Of a stretch of DNA of 64,000 nucleotides, positions 8,753 to 17,297 are shown piece after piece (position 1 is the stretch's first letter; every line of letters starts with the position of its first letter). Location of the stretch: contig DATCLY010000015.1 in the NCBI GenBank assembly GCA_036563665.1, positions 27,143 through 91,142 on the forward strand, in the 5' to 3' direction. The notes beneath the pieces are model-generated. The model had not been told where the DNA came from and did not search any database. It saw nothing but the letters and a program-made list of their open reading frames with translations. The translations under genes were made by a program, and so were the position numbers. The DNA comes from FEN-1219 sp036563665 (GTDB taxonomy: Bacteria; Pseudomonadota; Gammaproteobacteria; Steroidobacterales; Rariloculaceae).

Positions 8753-10131
8753 CGCCGCGGTTCGCCATCGTGGGCCATCCCAACAAGGGCAAGAGCAGCA
8801 TCGTCGCCACGCTGGCCGAGTCGGACGACGTCGCCATCTCGCCGCATCCGGGCACGACCACGCGGGCGCGCGCCTATCCGCTGCGGCTCGAGGGCGAGAC
8901 GCTCTACGAGCTCGTCGACACGCCGGGCTTCCAGCGCGCGCGCGAGATGCTCGCGTGGCTCGAGGCGCACGACCGCGGCGCCGGGGCGCGCGCGCAGGTG
9001 GTGCGCGAGTTCCTCACCGCGCACGCCGACGATCCGCGCTTCCATGACGAGCGCGAGCTGCTCACGCCGATCGTCGAAGGCGCCGGAATCCTGTACGTCG
9101 TGGACGGCAGCCATCCGTACGGCAGCCAGTACGAGGCCGAGATGGAGATCCTGCGCTGGACGGGACGGCCGCGCATGGCCCTCATCAACATGATCGGCCC
9201 GGGCGATCACGTGGAGGAGTGGCGCGCGGCGCTGTCGCAGTATTTCTCGATCGTGCGCGTGTTCGACGCGGTGCGGGCCGACTTCGCGAAGCGCATCGAG
9301 CTGCTGCGGGCGTTCGGCGCCATCGACGAGCGCTGGGCCGAGCATCTGAACCGTGCGGCGGACGCGCTCGTCGCGGACCGCGAGCGGCGCAAGCGCGCAG
9401 CCGCGAACGAGATCGCGGCGATGCTCGTGGACGTGCTGAGCGCCACCGTCACGGAGCCGCTGCCCGATCCGCAAGCCGACGCGGAAGCCCTCGAGCGCGC
9501 GCGCGGGCGGCTGCGCGACCTCGTGCGCCGGCGCGAGCAGCGCGAGCGGCGGGCGGTGCAGGAGCTCTACCGGCACGGCGGGCTCGAGGCGCGGGAGACC
9601 GAGGCTGCGCACCTCGCGGAGGACGTGTTCAGCCAGCGCAGCTTCAGCGTGTTCGGCCTGTCGGGCACGCAGCTCGCGCTCACGGGCGCGGCCTCTGGCG
9701 CGCTCGCGGGCGGCGTGATCGACGCGGCGCTCGGCGGCGCGTCGCTGCTGCTCGGCGCCGGCATCGGCGCGGCCATCGGCGCCGTGGGGGCGCTCGCCGG
9801 CGCGGGACGGCTCGCGAAGGTGCAGGTGCTCGGGCAGCCGCTCGGCGGCTACGTGCTCCGGGTGGGTCCGCTCGCCGATCCGAATCTGCCGTGGGTGCTG
9901 CTCGGCCGCGCGCTCGCGCACGTGCGGCTCGTCGCGGAGCGCAACCACGCGCGGCGCGAGGAGCTCGTGCTCGACACACAGACGGCGAGCCACCTCGCGG
10001 ATACGATCGAGCCCGCGCGGCGGCGCCGGCTCGATGCGCTGTTCCGGCGGCTGCGCGACGAGCGCGGCCTCGACGCGGCCGAAAGGGCCGAGCTCGCGGA
10101 GTTGATCGCGACCGCCATCGACACGCCATAA
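8749..10131 (+). CDS. DUF3482 family GTPase-like protein
   Basis: A 460-residue protein with an N-terminal TRAFAC-type G domain: P-loop GHPNKGKSS (residues 8-16), a TTTRARAYP switch region and DTPG in ELVDTPGFQ. The usual NKxD base-specificity motif is replaced by NMIG at the expected place. A charged helical middle follows. Near residue 300-360 there is a Gly/Ala-rich membrane segment with GxxxG spacing (ALAGGVIDAALGGASLLLGA). Family members are annotated as GTPase/DUF3482 and pair with DUF2868; their job is not known. It overlaps the upstream stop by four bases and is followed 12 bases later by the next gene, so it belongs to a three-gene operon. Confidence 0.85.
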   Translation: MTPRFAIVGHPNKGKSSIVATLAESDDVAISPHPGTTTRARAYPLRLEGETLYELVDTPGFQRAREMLAWLEAHDRGAGARAQVVREFLTAHADDPRFHDERELLTPIVEGAGILYVVDGSHPYGSQYEAEMEILRWTGRPRMALINMIGPGDHVEEWRAALSQYFSIVRVFDAVRADFAKRIELLRAFGAIDERWAEHLNRAADALVADRERRKRAAANEIAAMLVDVLSATVTEPLPDPQADAEALERARGRLRDLVRRREQRERRAVQELYRHGGLEARETEAAHLAEDVFSQRSFSVFGLSGTQLALTGAASGALAGGVIDAALGGASLLLGAGIGAAIGAVGALAGAGRLAKVQVLGQPLGGYVLRVGPLADPNLPWVLLGRALAHVRLVAERNHARREELVLDTQTASHLADTIEPARRRRLDALFRRLRDERGLDAAERAELAELIATAIDTP

Positions 10132-10143
10132 GAAAAAGGAGCC

Positions 10144-11265
10144 ATGGATCCGATCGCGCACACCTTCACCGGGGCGGCGCTCGCCGCCACCGGCCTGCGT
10201 CGCGCCACGCCGCTCGCCACGGCGGCGCTCGTGATCGGCGCGAACGCACCCGACGTGGACGTGCTCGCCAACTTCGTCGGCGACTACGCGGCGCTCGCGT
10301 TGCGGCGCGGCTGGACGCACGGCGTGCTCGCGCTCGCGTTGTGGCCGTTCGTCGTGACCGGCGCACTGCTGCTCTTCGACCGAGCGCGGCGCCGGCGCGA
10401 CCCGCAGCGCGCGCGGCCGCGCGCGGGGCCGCTGCTCGGTGTCGCGACGCTCGCCGTGCTGACGCACCCGACGCTCGATTGGCTCAACAACTACGGCATG
10501 CGTTGGCTCATGCCGTTCGACGGCCGCTGGTTCTACGGCGACGCGCTGTTCATCATCGACCCGTGGCTCTGGCTCGCGCTCGGCGGCGTGCTGTGGCTGC
10601 GGCCCGCGCGGAGCCGCGCGGCGGCCGGCTGGTGGGCGGCCTTCTGGGTGCTCGCCACGGCGCTCGTGCTGCTGACGCCCGAGGTGCCCGCGCCGTCGCG
10701 CATCCTGTGGCTCGTCGGCCTCGCGGCGTTCGGCGCCGCGCGCGCCCTGCCCGCCTTCGCGCCGCTACGCGAGCCGCCGCGGCTCGAGCTCGCCGCCCGC
10801 GTGGTGGTCGCCGTCGCCGCCGTGTACATCGTGGCCGCCGTCGCGGCGAGCGCCGCCGCGCGCCGCGAGGTGCGCGCGGAGCTCGCGGCGCACGGCGTCG
10901 GCGCCATCGAGTCCGTCATGGTCGCTCCGGTCCCCGCGAATCCGTTCGCGGGCACGGTGATCGCCGCGACGCCCGATCGTTATTGGCTCGGCGAGTGGCA
11001 TTGGCTCGCGCGCCCGCGCTTCCGCCCGTCGCACGAGACGATCGAGCGTCCGCCCGTGGACGACGTGATCCGCGCCGCGATCGACACGCCGGAGGCGCGC
11101 CGCTTCCTGGTGTGGTCGCGCTTCCCGTACTACGAGAAGGAACCGCTCGACGACGGCGGCTACATCGTCCGCATCCTCGACGCCCGCTATCGCGGCACGG
11201 GACGGCTCGAAGGCCCGCGCGTGCACGTCGACGCCGCGCTGCATGCGCGGTACGTGCCCGACTGA
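10144..11265 (+). CDS. YdjM/DUF457 family membrane-bound metal-dependent hydrolase
   Basis: A 373-residue inner-membrane protein starting MDPIAHTFTGAALAATGL, with the family's conserved His/Asp residues: IAHTFTG, GANAPDVDV, GWTHGVL and LTHPTLDWLNNYG. Five or more hydrophobic helices follow, then a soluble C-terminal domain. The family is described as putative membrane-bound metal-dependent hydrolases; substrates are unknown. AAAAAGGAG lies six bases before the ATG, one of the strongest ribosome sites in the window. It is the last gene of the operon that starts at 7292. Confidence 0.85.
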   Translation: MDPIAHTFTGAALAATGLRRATPLATAALVIGANAPDVDVLANFVGDYAALALRRGWTHGVLALALWPFVVTGALLLFDRARRRRDPQRARPRAGPLLGVATLAVLTHPTLDWLNNYGMRWLMPFDGRWFYGDALFIIDPWLWLALGGVLWLRPARSRAAAGWWAAFWVLATALVLLTPEVPAPSRILWLVGLAAFGAARALPAFAPLREPPRLELAARVVVAVAAVYIVAAVAASAAARREVRAELAAHGVGAIESVMVAPVPANPFAGTVIAATPDRYWLGEWHWLARPRFRPSHETIERPPVDDVIRAAIDTPEARRFLVWSRFPYYEKEPLDDGGYIVRILDARYRGTGRLEGPRVHVDAALHARYVPD

Positions 11266-11391
11266 GCCGCCGCGCGCCGCTCCCGCGACGACGCGTCAGG
11301 CCGCGATCTTCAGGGCCGCAAACGCTTGCGACGAGGCGTCGGCTGCGATCTTCTCGTTGCTCAACGCCGCGATCGCGTGTCGCGGCGCGGC

Positions 11392-13788
11392 TTACAGCTT
11401 CGCGGTGCGCAGGCGTAAGGCGTTGCCGATCACCGAGACCGACGACAGGCTCATCGCCAGGCTCGCGATGACGGGCGACAGCAGGATGCCGAACGCCGGG
11501 TACAGCACGCCCGCCGCGAGCGGCACGCCGAGCGCGTTGTAGCCGAACGCGAACAGCAGGTTCTGGCGGATGTTGCGCATCGTGAGGCGCGACAGCCGCA
11601 CGGCGCGCGCGATGCCGCGCAGGTCGCCCTTCACGAGCGTGACGCCGGCCGACTCCATCGCCACGTCCGTGCCCGTTCCCATCGCGATGCCGACGTCGGC
11701 CTGAGCGAGCGCGGGCGCGTCGTTCACGCCGTCGCCGGCCATCGCGACCACCTGCCCTTCGCCCTGCAGCCTGCGCACGATCGTCGCCTTGTCCTGCGGG
11801 AGCACGTTGGCGATGACATCGTCCACGTGCAGCGCGTCCCCCACGGCCTGCGCAGTGCGCACGTCGTCGCCCGTGAGCATGACGATGCGGATGCCCGCGC
11901 GGCGCAACGTCTCCATGGCTTCCGGCGTCGTGGGCTTGATCGCGTCCGCCACGACGACGAGCCCCGCCGCGCGCCCGTCCACGGCGACGTGCACGACGGT
12001 GGCGCCTTGCGCGCGCTCGCGCTCCGCCGCGGCCGCGAAGCTCGACGCGTCCACCCCGCGGCTTTGCAGCAGCCTCGCGTTGCCCACGAGCACGCGCCGC
12101 CCGGAGGCTTCGCCCCAGACGCCGAGCCCGGGATCCGAATCGAAGCCCGTCGCTTCGGGGATTGCGATGCCGCGAGCCCTCGCGCCCTCGACGATGGCCC
12201 TCGCGAGCGGATGCTCGCTCGGCGACTCGACGGCCGCTGCGAGCCGCAGCACCTCGGACTCGTCGAAGCCCTCCGCCGCGATCACCTGCCGCAGGCTGGG
12301 CTTGCCCTCGGTCAACGTGCCCGTCTTGTCCACGACGAGCGTGGTCACCTTCTCGAGCCGCTCGAGCGCCGCAGCGTCCTTGATGAGCACGCCTTCCTGC
12401 GCGCCGCGGCCGACGCCCACCATGATCGACATCGGCGTAGCGAGGCCGAGGGCGCACGGGCAGGCGATGATCAGCACGGACACGGCGACCAGCAGCGCGA
12501 ACGCGAGCTGCGGCGGCGGCCCGAGCAGCGCCCACACGACGGCCGCCACCACGGCGACGAGCACGACGGTGGGCACGAACCACGCGGACACGCGATCCGC
12601 GAGCCGCTGCACGGGCGCGCGCGAGCGCTGCGCCTGCGCCACGAGGTGCACGATCTGCGCGAGCAGCGTATCGCCACCGACGCGCTCCGCGCGCATCACG
12701 AGCGTGCCGCTGCCGTTGGTGGTGCCAGCCGTGAGCGGCGCACCCACGGTCTTGCGGACCGGATCCGGCTCGCCCGTAAGCATCGACTCGTCCACGTGGC
12801 TCGAGCCCTCGAGCACGACGCCGTCCACCGGGATGTTCTCGCCGGGCCGCACGCGCAGGCGATCGCCCACGGCCACGTCCTCGAGGGGCACGTCGGTCTC
12901 GCCGCCCTGCGCGTCGAGGCGATGCGCGATCTTCGGCGCGAGCCTGAGCAACGCGCGAATGGCGCCCGACGTCTGCGCCCGCGCACGCAGCTCGAGCACC
13001 TGGCCCAGCAGCACGAGCGTCACGATGACCGCCGCGGCCTCGAAATAGAGCGGCAGCTCGCCCGCCGCTTGCCGGAACGACGCCGGCATCGCGCCGGGCG
13101 CGACGGTGGCGAGGACCGAGAAGGCATAAGCCGCGCCCGTGCCGAGCGCGATGAGCGTGAACATGTTGAGGCTGCGGTTGACGACGGACTGCCAGCCGCG
13201 CACGAAGAACGGCGCGCCGCCCCACAGCACGACGGGCGTCGCGAGCACGAGCTCGGCCCACGCCGCGATGCCGTGCGGGAACCAGCGCATGGGATTCAGG
13301 GCGGGCACGAGCTCGCCCAGCATCGGCCAGAGGAGCGGCGCCGTGAGCGCGGCGCTCACCCGGAACCGCCGCGTCATGTCGGCGAGCTCGACGTTCTCGC
13401 CCTCCTCGGCCGTCGGCGTGAGCGGCTCGAGCGCCATGCCGCAGATCGGGCAGGCGCCGGGCTCGCTGCGGCGGATCTCGGGGTGCATCGGGCACGTCCA
13501 GATCGTGCCGGCCGGGGCCGGCTGCCGCGCCGGCGCGGGCTGCGTGTAACGGGCGGGATCGGCGACGAAGCGCTCGAGGCAGCGCGCGCAGCAGAAGTAA
13601 TAGGTGCGGCCCTCGTGAGTCGTGGACCGGGCGCGTGCCGAATCCACGCTCATGCCGCAGACGGGGTCCCTCGCGAGCGCCCCCGCGTCGCCCGGCCCGT
13701 CCTGCGTGCCCGCGTGGTGCGGCGGGTGGCCGTGATGATCCGCGTGGGCGCCGCGACCCGCAGTGGCTGCCCGCTCGGTCTCAGTCAC
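11392..13788 (-). CDS. copA: Copper-translocating P1B-type ATPase
   Basis: A 798-residue P-type ATPase that pumps copper out of the cytoplasm. The N terminus is His-rich, followed by a YHS domain (DPVCGM 41-46, then FCCARC) and a heavy-metal-binding domain (TCPMHPEI 98-105, CPICGMALEP 113-122) instead of the usual GMxCxxC module. The transmembrane metal site is CPC (443-445), the phosphorylated Asp is D487 in DKTGTLTEGKP, the SEHPLA motif follows, and GDGVNDAP marks the hinge. The GTG start overlaps the end of the MerR-family gene by eight bases, so regulator and pump share one transcript. Copper rather than another metal is inferred from CPC, the regulator and the neighbouring oxidase genes. 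Confidence 0.93.
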   Translation of the reverse strand: MTETERAATAGRGAHADHHGHPPHHAGTQDGPGDAGALARDPVCGMSVDSARARSTTHEGRTYYFCCARCLERFVADPARYTQPAPARQPAPAGTIWTCPMHPEIRRSEPGACPICGMALEPLTPTAEEGENVELADMTRRFRVSAALTAPLLWPMLGELVPALNPMRWFPHGIAAWAELVLATPVVLWGGAPFFVRGWQSVVNRSLNMFTLIALGTGAAYAFSVLATVAPGAMPASFRQAAGELPLYFEAAAVIVTLVLLGQVLELRARAQTSGAIRALLRLAPKIAHRLDAQGGETDVPLEDVAVGDRLRVRPGENIPVDGVVLEGSSHVDESMLTGEPDPVRKTVGAPLTAGTTNGSGTLVMRAERVGGDTLLAQIVHLVAQAQRSRAPVQRLADRVSAWFVPTVVLVAVVAAVVWALLGPPPQLAFALLVAVSVLIIACPCALGLATPMSIMVGVGRGAQEGVLIKDAAALERLEKVTTLVVDKTGTLTEGKPSLRQVIAAEGFDESEVLRLAAAVESPSEHPLARAIVEGARARGIAIPEATGFDSDPGLGVWGEASGRRVLVGNARLLQSRGVDASSFAAAAERERAQGATVVHVAVDGRAAGLVVVADAIKPTTPEAMETLRRAGIRIVMLTGDDVRTAQAVGDALHVDDVIANVLPQDKATIVRRLQGEGQVVAMAGDGVNDAPALAQADVGIAMGTGTDVAMESAGVTLVKGDLRGIARAVRLSRLTMRNIRQNLLFAFGYNALGVPLAAGVLYPAFGILLSPVIASLAMSLSSVSVIGNALRLRTAKL

Positions 13789-14212
13789 GGCCGCCCGTCC
13801 CGTTGCCTTGCGGCGCGGCGCTCAGGGCCCCCACGATCGGGCACGCGCCCAGCTCGCCCCGACCCGGGCATGCCGCGATGAGCTGCTCGAGGCCGCGCCG
13901 CACGCGCTCGAGCTCGGCGATCTTGCGCTCCACCTGTCGCAGCCGCGCTTCGGCCTTCGCCTTGACCGCCTGCATGTCGCCTTGCCGGTCGGACGACAGC
14001 GCGAGCAGGTCGCGGATCTCCTCGAGCGTGAAGCCGAGCGCCTTGGCGCGGCGGATGAAGCGCAGCCGGGCCACGTCGGCCGCGCCGTACTCGCGGTAGC
14101 CGGACGCGCGACGCCGCGGCGGCGGCAGCAGGCCGCTGCGCTCGTAGTAGCGCACGGTGTCGATGTTCACGCCGGCGACCGCCGCGAGCCGACCGATCGT
14201 CATGCCATCCAT
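13781..14212 (-). CDS. MerR-family copper-responsive regulator (CueR-like)
   Basis: A 143-residue regulator with a MerR helix-turn-helix (MTIGRLAAVAGVNIDTVRYYE), the wing SGYREYGAADVARLRFI, and a long dimerisation helix. Its C-terminal metal-binding loop has two cysteines in CPGRGELGACPI, the two-thiolate arrangement of CueR/HmrR copper sensors. MerR proteins twist promoters with over-long spacers into an active form when metal binds. Such a promoter, with a dyad, lies directly upstream, so it is likely self-regulated. A second ATG three codons downstream (14203) is possible. Confidence 0.88.
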   Translation of the reverse strand: MDGMTIGRLAAVAGVNIDTVRYYERSGLLPPPRRRASGYREYGAADVARLRFIRRAKALGFTLEEIRDLLALSSDRQGDMQAVKAKAEARLRQVERKIAELERVRRGLEQLIAACPGRGELGACPIVGALSAAPQGNGTGGRD

Positions 14213-14238
14213 CGTCGTTTTCCTCCGAGGCCAGGCCC

Positions 14239-14270
14239 AGCGTACACCCTGGACACTGGTCCCGAGTCAA
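14239..14270 (-). promoter_or_regulatory. MerR-type promoter/operator for merR-copA
   Basis: Reading the minus strand: -35 TTGACT (14270-14265), a 20-base spacer, and -10 TACGCT (14244-14239). The dyad ACTCGGGA-N6-TCCAGGGT (14267-14246) fills the spacer. Over-long 19-20 base spacers with a central dyad are the mark of MerR-activated promoters. The site at 17117-17148 has the same geometry. Confidence 0.75.
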
Positions 14271-14300
14271 GGTGCCCGGCACCCCGTCGAAGCGAACGCT

Positions 14301-15149
14301 TCAGAACCAGGCGCGCACGCCGAGCACGATGCCGGCCTCCCGCGGGTCCTCGCCGGCGGCGCGCGCCAGATCGGCCGTCGTGCCCACCTTGCGCGTCCAC
14401 AGCAAGCCCAAGTACGGCGCGAGCTCCCGGCGCACCTCGTAGCGCAGCCGCAAGCCGGCATCCACGGCGCTCAGGCCCGATCCCACGCCGAGCTCCGGCC
14501 GCGTCTGCGCGGCGAAGTCGAGCTCCACCCGCGGCTGCAGGACCAGCCGCTGCGTGATGCGCACGTCGTACTCGCCCTCGAACCGCGCGCTGACGTCGCC
14601 GCCTTCGGCGATGAACGCCGCGCCCTCGATGGCGAGCCGCCCGGGCAGCAGTCCCTGCATGCCGAGCACGAGATGGGTGCGCTCGGGCGACGGCCGCGCG
14701 TCGCGCCGCACGCCCGCCTGGAAATCGAAGAACGGCATGACGGCGCGGCTCCAGAGGGCCTGGACCTCGACGGTCTGCGGGTTGTCCCCGGACGCGCCCT
14801 CGCCTTCGCTCTTCAGCCAGACCTTGTGATAGTCCCCGCCGTACCAGCCCTGAAGATCCCACCGATAGCGTTCGCCGCCGTCGAGCGCCACGGTCTCCAG
14901 ACGGTCCGCCAGCACGAGGTGCGTGCGCAGGGCCCCGTGCTCGGCCCGCAAGAGCGCGCGTGCGGCGGCCATGCGCTCCGTGTCGAAGATCGTGTCGGCG
15001 GCATGCGTCGGCCCCGAGAGCGCGGCCGGCGGCGGCCCGGCGCCGTGCGTGGCCGGCTCGTGGTCGGGCGCGGCCGGCTCGCGCCCGGCGTGCTGCGCGA
15101 ACGCCGGCGACGCGGCCGCTGCGAGGAGAACGACGAGCCACCGCCTCAC
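14301..15149 (-). CDS. copB: CopB-type outer-membrane copper resistance protein
   Basis: A 282-residue protein with a signal peptide (RRWLVVLLAAAASPAFA) and a short His/Pro-rich linker, followed by the CopB core: YRWDLQGWYGGDYHKVWLKSE, then beta strands ending EAGIVLGVRAWF with a C-terminal aromatic residue as in outer-membrane barrels. CopB/PcoB proteins work with CopA oxidases in periplasmic copper resistance. The GTG start overlaps the stop of the oxidase gene as GTGA, so the two are co-translated. Confidence 0.88.
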   Translation of the reverse strand: MRRWLVVLLAAAASPAFAQHAGREPAAPDHEPATHGAGPPPAALSGPTHAADTIFDTERMAAARALLRAEHGALRTHLVLADRLETVALDGGERYRWDLQGWYGGDYHKVWLKSEGEGASGDNPQTVEVQALWSRAVMPFFDFQAGVRRDARPSPERTHLVLGMQGLLPGRLAIEGAAFIAEGGDVSARFEGEYDVRITQRLVLQPRVELDFAAQTRPELGVGSGLSAVDAGLRLRYEVRRELAPYLGLLWTRKVGTTADLARAAGEDPREAGIVLGVRAWF

Positions 15150-17044
15150 GACGATGCTCCGTCCAGCGGGCGGATGGAGACCACGTTGAACATCCCCGCG
15201 TGCATGTGAAACAGCAGGTGGCAGTGGAACGCCCAGTCGCCGGGGAACGATGCGGTGAGATCGAACGTGATCTTGCTCCCCGGCGGCACGTTCACGGTGT
15301 GCTTGCGCGGGTGACGGCCGGGGCGGCCGTTCACGATCTCGAAGAAGTGCCCGTGCAGATGCATCGGGTGCTGCATCATCGTGTCGTTCACCAGCGTGAT
15401 GCGCACCCGTTCGTCGCGCGCGAGGCGGATGGGCTCGACGAGCTCGTTGAACTTCCGCCCGTCGAAGGACCACATGAAGCGCTCCATGTTGCCCGTCAGA
15501 TGAATCTCCAGCTCGCGGGACGGCGGTCTCGGGTCCGGATTCGGCTCGAGAGCCTCGAGGTCGGCGTACACGAGCACGCGGTGCGGCGCGTCCTCGAGCC
15601 CGAGCCCGCGCATGCCGACGCCGTCTCGCGGGCTCGCGGCGATCATGTCCACGCCGACGCCCACCTTCACGTGCGGCGGCGCGAGCGCCGCATCGCGCAT
15701 GCTCATGCGAGCGGCGGAGCGAGGCTCCGGCGGCGCCGCGACGTGGGCGGCGCGGTCGCCCGCGGCGGCGCCCGCTCCCGACCCCGAGTGGGCCGCGTGG
15801 TCGCCCTGGCCTGCGGCGGTGCCCGCGCCCGCGTGGCCCGCATGATCGCCGGCGGCCGTCCGGGCGGCACGATCGCCCGCGGCGGCGTGCTCTGCCCCTT
15901 GCGCGCCCGCGTGACCGTGAAACTGGCTCATCGCGAGCGTGGGCCGCGGCCGGAGCGGCGGCACCGGTGCCGCCATGCCGGGCCGCGGCGCGAGCGTGGC
16001 GCGCCCGAGCCCCGAGCGGTCGACGGACTCCGCCACGAGCGTGTAGGCGCGATCCCCGGGCGCGACGATCACGTCGTAGGTCTCCGCGACGGCGATCTGC
16101 AGCTCGTCCGTTTCCACGGGGCGCACGTCGTTGCCGTCGGCATTCACGACCGTCATCGGCAGATCCGGGATGCGCACGTTGAAGAGGGTCATGGCGGACG
16201 CGTTGATGATCCGCAACCTCACGCGCTCGCCCGGCGTGAAGAGCGCCGTCCAGTTCTCCTCCGGCGCATGGCCGTTCACGAGGTACGTGTACGCGGCGGC
16301 GGTGACGTCCGCGATGTCCGTGGGATCCATCCGCATGCGACGCCATTGCCGCCGCTCGGCGGCCGGCATCTGCTCCTCGGGTCCCCCGCGCAGGAGCCCC
16401 GCGAGCGTCAGACGCTGATAGTTGAAATACCCCGCCTCCTTCTTGAGCTTCGTGACGAGCCTGTGCGGATGCATGAAGGTCCAGTCCGACAGCACGATCA
16501 CGTGCTCGCGGTCGTAGCGGACCGGATCGGGCCCGGCAGGGTCGAGGATCAGCGGTCCGTAGTGCCCGAGCTGCTCCTGGAGGCCCGAGTGGCTGTGGTA
16601 CCAGAAGGTGCCTGCGTGCCGCACCGGGAAGGTGTACTCGAACGTCTCGCCGGGACGGATGCCGGGAAAGCTCACGCCGGGCACGCCGTCCATCTGGAAC
16701 GGCACGAGCACCCCATGCCAGTGGATGGACGTGTCCTCGTCCGGCAGCGCGTTGGTCACCGCGATGCGCGCCGTCTGCCCTTCGCGGAGGCGGATCAGCG
16801 GCCCCGGGATCGTGCCGTTCACGACCACCGCCTGACCCGTGCGTCCGTTCAGCACGAAGGGGGCACGGCCGATGATGAGCTCGATGCGCTCGCCTGAGAG
16901 CGTGCCGACATCGCGCCGCACGCCCGCGGTGGCGCTGCGTGCCCACGCGGGCAGGAGCCCCGGCAACGACCAGGCGACGCCCGCGAGCGCCGCGGACTGC
17001 AACAGGCGGCGGCGATTCAGGGTGCTGCGGGCCGGCTTGCGCAT
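15146..17044 (-). CDS. copA (pco-type): CopA-type multicopper oxidase (copper resistance, Tat-exported)
   Basis: A 632-residue periplasmic multicopper oxidase. It starts with a Tat signal (LNRRRLLQSAAL) and carries all copper-ligand motifs: HWHG (108-111), WYHSHSG (149-153), HPMHLHGH and FHCHLLFHMHAGM near the C terminus. CopA/PcoA enzymes oxidise Cu(I) to Cu(II) and bind copper in the periplasm. Between the second and third cupredoxin domains (about residues 373-440) there is a Gly/Ala/His-rich stretch with several DHAGH/DHAAH-type units, where related proteins carry Met-rich copper-binding repeats. The ATG at 17044 was chosen because it gives the Tat signal; upstream in-frame sequence has no coding character. 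The operon is driven by the MerR-type promoter at 17117-17148. Confidence 0.92.
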   Translation of the reverse strand: MRKPARSTLNRRRLLQSAALAGVAWSLPGLLPAWARSATAGVRRDVGTLSGERIELIIGRAPFVLNGRTGQAVVVNGTIPGPLIRLREGQTARIAVTNALPDEDTSIHWHGVLVPFQMDGVPGVSFPGIRPGETFEYTFPVRHAGTFWYHSHSGLQEQLGHYGPLILDPAGPDPVRYDREHVIVLSDWTFMHPHRLVTKLKKEAGYFNYQRLTLAGLLRGGPEEQMPAAERRQWRRMRMDPTDIADVTAAAYTYLVNGHAPEENWTALFTPGERVRLRIINASAMTLFNVRIPDLPMTVVNADGNDVRPVETDELQIAVAETYDVIVAPGDRAYTLVAESVDRSGLGRATLAPRPGMAAPVPPLRPRPTLAMSQFHGHAGAQGAEHAAAGDRAARTAAGDHAGHAGAGTAAGQGDHAAHSGSGAGAAAGDRAAHVAAPPEPRSAARMSMRDAALAPPHVKVGVGVDMIAASPRDGVGMRGLGLEDAPHRVLVYADLEALEPNPDPRPPSRELEIHLTGNMERFMWSFDGRKFNELVEPIRLARDERVRITLVNDTMMQHPMHLHGHFFEIVNGRPGRHPRKHTVNVPPGSKITFDLTASFPGDWAFHCHLLFHMHAGMFNVVSIRPLDGASS

Positions 17045-17116
17045 GGCGAGGGTCGGCTGGACGTGAGCGAGCGGGTCGGTGGATGCACGTGAACGCGGGC
17101 CTCCGAGTGGCCCGCA

Positions 17117-17148
17117 AGGATACACCCCGGACCCCGCTCCAAGGTCAA
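17117..17148 (-). promoter_or_regulatory. MerR-type promoter/operator for copA-copB (oxidase operon)
   Basis: Minus strand: -35 TTGACC (17148-17143), a 20-base spacer, and -10 TATCCT (17122-17117). The dyad is ACCTTGGA-N6-TCCGGGGT (17145-17124). It aligns base for base in layout with the site before the merR gene (shared CCTTGAC, GGA-N6-TCC and GGGTGTA), so both operons are probably controlled by the same CueR-like protein. Confidence 0.78.
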
Positions 17149-17297
17149 GGGAACGGTTTCGCGCGGATACGTGCGAACGGGCGATTACCGGCCGGCCCGC
17201 GTGGCACGCCTGTTGCACCCCCGAGCCATCACGCCGCGGCCCGCGGCGCAAGTCGCGACGGTCGGCCGGCCGCCAACACGCAATGGAGAACGCAACG

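Noticed and set aside
11266..11391. Minus-strand short reading (ALSNEKIAADASSQAFAALK) after the copper ATPase stop
   Set aside because: No start codon or ribosome site in frame; too short to support as a gene or remnant.
14301..17117. Minus-strand frame of 938 codons covering copB and the oxidase
   Set aside because: Only its last 282 codons are copB; the rest is an Arg-rich out-of-frame reading of the oxidase gene.
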